A program made the position numbers and the translations under genes. Under the pieces are notes generated by a model. The model worked only from the letters and a program-made list of their open reading frames with translations, had not been told where the DNA came from and searched no databases. Positions 61,239 to 64,000 of a stretch of 64,000 nucleotides of DNA are shown here, piece by piece. This DNA is from G963422745 sp965214285. GTDB taxonomy: Bacteria; Actinomycetota; Acidimicrobiia; Acidimicrobiales; Aldehydirespiratoraceae. Each line of letters opens with the position of its first letter. Position 1 is the first letter of the stretch. The stretch is from positions 1,612,001 through 1,676,000 of the forward strand of contig OZ243946.1 in assembly GCA_965214285.1 (NCBI GenBank), given 5' to 3'.

Positions 61239-62543
61239 GTGAGCTCGCATACGCCCGCAGACGCCCAGACAGCCCACGAGACCGACGCTGCCACAGACGC
61301 CCAGCCCGCCGTGAGCGAGCTGGCCGCTCGGGCCAAGGCCGCGGCGCCCGCCTTGGCGAGAGCGTCCACGGACACCAAGAACGCAGCCCTGCACACCGCG
61401 GCAGACCTCCTGGTGGCCCGCGCAGAGGCGATCCTGGAGGCCAACGCCGCGGATGTGGCCCGCGCCGAGGCCGACGGCATGGCGGCCCCGCTGGTGGACC
61501 GGCTGCGCCTCGACCGCGGCCGCATCGAGGCCATGGCCGGTGGCCTGCGCCAGGTGGCCGCCCTGGCCGACCCCGTCGGCGAGATCACCGACGGCTGGGT
61601 GCGTCCCAACGGCCTGCGCATACAGAAGACCCGGGTGCCCCTGGGCGTGGTGGCGATCATCTACGAGAGCCGCCCCAATGTGACCAGCGACGCCTTCGGG
61701 CTGTGCCTGAAGTCCGGCAACGCGGCCTTCCTGCGCGGCTCGTCCTCCGCGGTCTGCTCCAACATCGCCATCTCCGAGGCGCTGCGCGAGGCGCTGGTGA
61801 AGGAGGGCCTGCCGGCCGATGCGCTGGTCGTGGTGGCGCAGACCTCCCGCTCAGCCGCCGTGGAGTTCATGTGCCAGCGAGGCTTCGTCGACTGCCTGAT
61901 CCCGCGCGGCGGGCCGGCGCTGATCCAGTCGGTCCTCGACCACGCCACGGTGCCCTATGTGATCGACGGCGCCGGCAACTGCCACGTGTACGTCGACGCC
62001 GACTGCGACCTGGAGATGGCCCGCGAGATCCTGTTCAACGCCAAGACCCAGCGCACCGGGGTGTGCAACGCAGCCGAGTCGCTGGTGGTGCACGCCGACG
62101 TCGCGGCCGACTTCCTGCCGATGGCGGTGGGGGCGCTGGCCGGCGTGGAGCTGGTCGGCGATCCCGTGTCACGGGCCTTGGCGCCGACCATCGGCACGGC
62201 GGTCGAGAGCGACTACAGCACCGAGTACCTCGACATGAAGATGAGCGTGAAGATCGTCGAGTCCCTCGACGAGGCCATCGACCACGTCAACCGCACCGGC
62301 TCGGGCCACTCCGAGGCGATCGTCACCTCGAGCCTGGCCGCTGCGGACCGCTTCGCCCGAGAGGTCGACGCCGCGGTGGTGCTGGTCAACGCCAGCACCC
62401 GCTTTGTGGACGGCGAGGAGTTCGGCTTTGGCGCCGAGATCGGCATCTCCACCCAGAAGCTGCACGCCCGCGGGCCGCTGGGCCTCGCCGAGCTGACCAC
62501 CCAGAAATACGTAGTCCACGGCGACGGCCACGTCCGAGGGTGA
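61239..62543 (+). CDS. proA: Glutamate-5-semialdehyde dehydrogenase
   Basis: 434 residues from GTG 61239; the frame extends upstream but the leaderless promoter fixes this start. Second step of proline synthesis after ProB, using NADPH. The catalytic Cys276 lies in KTQRTGVCNAAESLVVH; IYESRPNVTSDAFGLCLKSGNA and FGFGAEIGISTQKLHARGP are typical. The first 30 residues are a Thr/Ala/Asp-rich tail. Confidence 0.96.
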   Translation: MSSHTPADAQTAHETDAATDAQPAVSELAARAKAAAPALARASTDTKNAALHTAADLLVARAEAILEANAADVARAEADGMAAPLVDRLRLDRGRIEAMAGGLRQVAALADPVGEITDGWVRPNGLRIQKTRVPLGVVAIIYESRPNVTSDAFGLCLKSGNAAFLRGSSSAVCSNIAISEALREALVKEGLPADALVVVAQTSRSAAVEFMCQRGFVDCLIPRGGPALIQSVLDHATVPYVIDGAGNCHVYVDADCDLEMAREILFNAKTQRTGVCNAAESLVVHADVAADFLPMAVGALAGVELVGDPVSRALAPTIGTAVESDYSTEYLDMKMSVKIVESLDEAIDHVNRTGSGHSEAIVTSSLAAADRFAREVDAAVVLVNASTRFVDGEEFGFGAEIGISTQKLHARGPLGLAELTTQKYVVHGDGHVRG

Positions 62544-62642
62544 GCTGAGCAGCGGCCGGTGCCTCTGGGGGGTCGGCTGCGGCCGGCGCCGGGCGGCCAG
62601 CCGAGGCCCGGCGGCCGGTTAGGGGCGCAGGCGGAGCGTCGG

Positions 62643-62648
62643 TAGCCT
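62643..62648 (+). promoter_or_regulatory. TANNNT -10 element (TAGCCT), leaderless-type
   Basis: It ends 8 nt before ATG 62657 of the AAA+ gene. Confidence 0.5.
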
Positions 62649-62656
62649 CAACGGCT

Positions 62657-63538
62657 ATGTCAAACCGCTTCTACGACGTGGCGTCGGTTCGCGACGAGCT
62701 GCGCTCCGTCGACTATCTCTGCGACGACGGGATCGCCGGCGTCGTCTACCTCGCCGACCGTCTCGACAAGCCGGTGCTCATCGAGGGGCCCGCGGGCACC
62801 GGCAAGACCCAGCTCGGCAAGAGCGTGGCCGAGATCACCGGCGCCCGCCTGATCCGCCTGCAGTGCTACGAGGGGCTGGACGAGGCCAAGGCGCTGTACG
62901 AGTGGAACTACAAGAAGCAGCTGCTGCGCATCCAGGCCGAGCGCGGCGACGAGCACGAGTGGGACGATGTGAGCGACGACATCTTCTCCGACGAGTTCCT
63001 GCTGACCCGGCCGCTGCTGGAGGCCATCCGCGCCGATGAGCCGGTGGTGCTGCTCATCGACGAGGTGGACCGGGTGGAGGTCGAGACCGAGGCGCTGCTG
63101 CTGGAGATCCTCTCGGACTACCAGGTGTCGATACCCGAGCTCGGCACCATCGAGGCCAAGCAGGTGCCGCTGGTGTTCCTGACCTCCAACAACACCCGCG
63201 AGCTGTCCGAGGCGCTCAAGCGGCGCTGCCTGTACCTCCACGTCGACTACCCCGACCTCGAACGCGAGAAGGAGATCGTGGTCACCAAGGTGCCCGACAT
63301 CACCGCCAACCTCGCCGATCAGGTCGCCCGCGTGGTGCGATCGATACGGGGGATCGAGCTCAAGAAGGCGCCGTCGGTGTCCGAGACGCTGGACTGGGCG
63401 CGCACCCTGGTGCTGCTCGGCGTGGACAAGATCGACGAGCAGACCGCCGCGGAGACGCTCAACATCCTGCTCAAGTACCAAACCGACATCACCAAGACGC
63501 TCAAGGATCTGGGCACCGCCGACGGGGTGTCGGGCTGA
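62657..63538 (+). CDS. MoxR/CoxD-type AAA+ ATPase
   Basis: 293 residues. Walker A GPAGTGKT at 44-51, Walker B ending Asp135-Glu136 (VVLLIDEVDR), and EALKRRCLYLHVDYPDLERE as sensor 2 region. CoxD-like ATPases help load the active site of molybdenum hydroxylases and work with a CoxE VWA protein, which follows 55 bp later. The Mo hydroxylase at 32635-36479 is a candidate client although unlinked. It is a different branch from the MoxR at 23521. Confidence 0.9.
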   Translation: MSNRFYDVASVRDELRSVDYLCDDGIAGVVYLADRLDKPVLIEGPAGTGKTQLGKSVAEITGARLIRLQCYEGLDEAKALYEWNYKKQLLRIQAERGDEHEWDDVSDDIFSDEFLLTRPLLEAIRADEPVVLLIDEVDRVEVETEALLLEILSDYQVSIPELGTIEAKQVPLVFLTSNNTRELSEALKRRCLYLHVDYPDLEREKEIVVTKVPDITANLADQVARVVRSIRGIELKKAPSVSETLDWARTLVLLGVDKIDEQTAAETLNILLKYQTDITKTLKDLGTADGVSG

Positions 63539-63593
63539 GAGGCGCAGGGCAGTGCAGTGCTGAGCAGTGCCGTGCCGAGGGGCGCCGGCTGAG

Positions 63594-64000
63594 GTGAGCA
63601 TCGCCGACCCGCAAGCGGCCACGGCCGATGCTGCGCCTGGCCGGCACGGCGACGAACCGCTGCTGCCGGCCGCGGCAGGGGAGCCGCTGCTCGACCTGAT
63701 CAACGGCTTCATCATCGCCCTGCGCGGCGCCGGGCTGCCGGTGAGCCTCACCGAGAACCTCGATGCCATCGAGGCGATCAAGCACATACCGATCGAGGAG
63801 CGCGACACCTTCAAGTACGCCCTGGCGGCCACCCTGGTCAAGCACTACAACCACTGGAAGGCCTTCGAGACCGTCTTCGAGGTCTACTTCTCGCTGCGCG
63901 GCCCCGAGTACGCCATCGACACCGAGCCCGATCCCGACGACGAGCCGCCGCCCGACGGCGAGCTGTCACAGGGCGCAGGCGACCAGCCCGGCGGAGGCGG
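63594..64000 (+). CDS. CoxE-like VWA protein, 5' part only
   Basis: Open to the window edge, about 135 codons from GTG 63594 (GAG/GGCG region just upstream). The segment LLDLINGFIIALRGAGLPVSLTENLDAIEAI and LAATLVKHYNHWKAFETVFEVYF is typical of the N-terminal half of CoxE/VWA proteins that pair with CoxD-type ATPases. An Asp/Glu/Pro-rich linker begins at about residue 115. The VWA metal site would lie outside the window. Confidence 0.8.
   Translation, partial: MSIADPQAATADAAPGRHGDEPLLPAAAGEPLLDLINGFIIALRGAGLPVSLTENLDAIEAIKHIPIEERDTFKYALAATLVKHYNHWKAFETVFEVYFSLRGPEYAIDTEPDPDDEPPPDGELSQGAGDQPGGG

Overview
The window is a 64 kb piece of a high-GC chromosome, densely coded, with frequent GTG starts and many 4-base stop/start overlaps. 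Housekeeping blocks tig-clpP-clpX, mreBCD-mrdA-rodA and rne-rplU-rpmA-obg-proB, together with PutA, RsgA, MurJ and PspA, point to a bacterial main chromosome. Very high third-position GC, the DUF2344/radical-SAM pair beside an RNase E/G gene, and many promoters of the form TANNNT placed 6-9 nt before a start codon suggest an actinobacterium. Acidimicrobiia is my best guess, but no rRNA is present to confirm it.

Layout. 1-6940: a branched-chain-amino-acid-type ABC uptake system, with a divergent lipoprotein binding protein, an MFS-plus-LivF-like fusion and a LivH-LivM-LivG fusion. 6983-8698: a membrane-anchored sulfite-oxidase-type molybdoenzyme. 8737-8864: a 48-bp tandem repeat in the divergent control region with rsgA (8943). 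10161-13974: a small accessory patch with a large nuclease-like/adenine methyltransferase protein, an RHH antitoxin-like gene, an apparent toxin remnant and a membrane-protein fragment. 13975-17409: putA. 17594-30091: a seven-gene cluster of exported protein, ABC ATPase, frameshifted permease, coiled-coil membrane protein, MoxR, DUF58 and a triple-VWA protein. 29998-32424 (minus): a thioredoxin-like protein and a CcmF-like protein. 32635-36479: a xanthine-dehydrogenase-family enzyme encoded as an FAD+[2Fe-2S] fusion and a Mo subunit. 36689-37777 (minus): a possible LmeA-like protein and tRNA-Gly. 37907-43095: tig, clpP, clpX, folC, ndk. 43259-49058: the elongasome operon. 49059-50255: a non-coding stretch with two copies of an 83-bp structured repeat, the second forming the leader of an Abi/HEPN-type gene. 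50380-58378: radical-SAM pair, rne, rplU, rpmA, obg, proB. 58375-60934 (minus): pspA and murJ. 61239-64000: proA, then a MoxR-type ATPase and the start of a CoxE-like VWA protein.

The genes group into functional units: proline metabolism (putA, proB, proA); proteostasis (tig, clpP, clpX); wall growth (mreBCD, mrdA, rodA, murJ); and two separate MoxR/VWA modules. The most interesting accessory element is the duplicated, folded leader ahead of the Abi-like gene. One base-pair exchange between its copies keeps the pairing, so it may be a structured regulatory or antitoxin RNA. Other points worth checking are a 16-G run that would lie inside the obg promoter, a likely single-base frameshift in an ABC permease, the leaderless promoter signature, and several unusual domain fusions.
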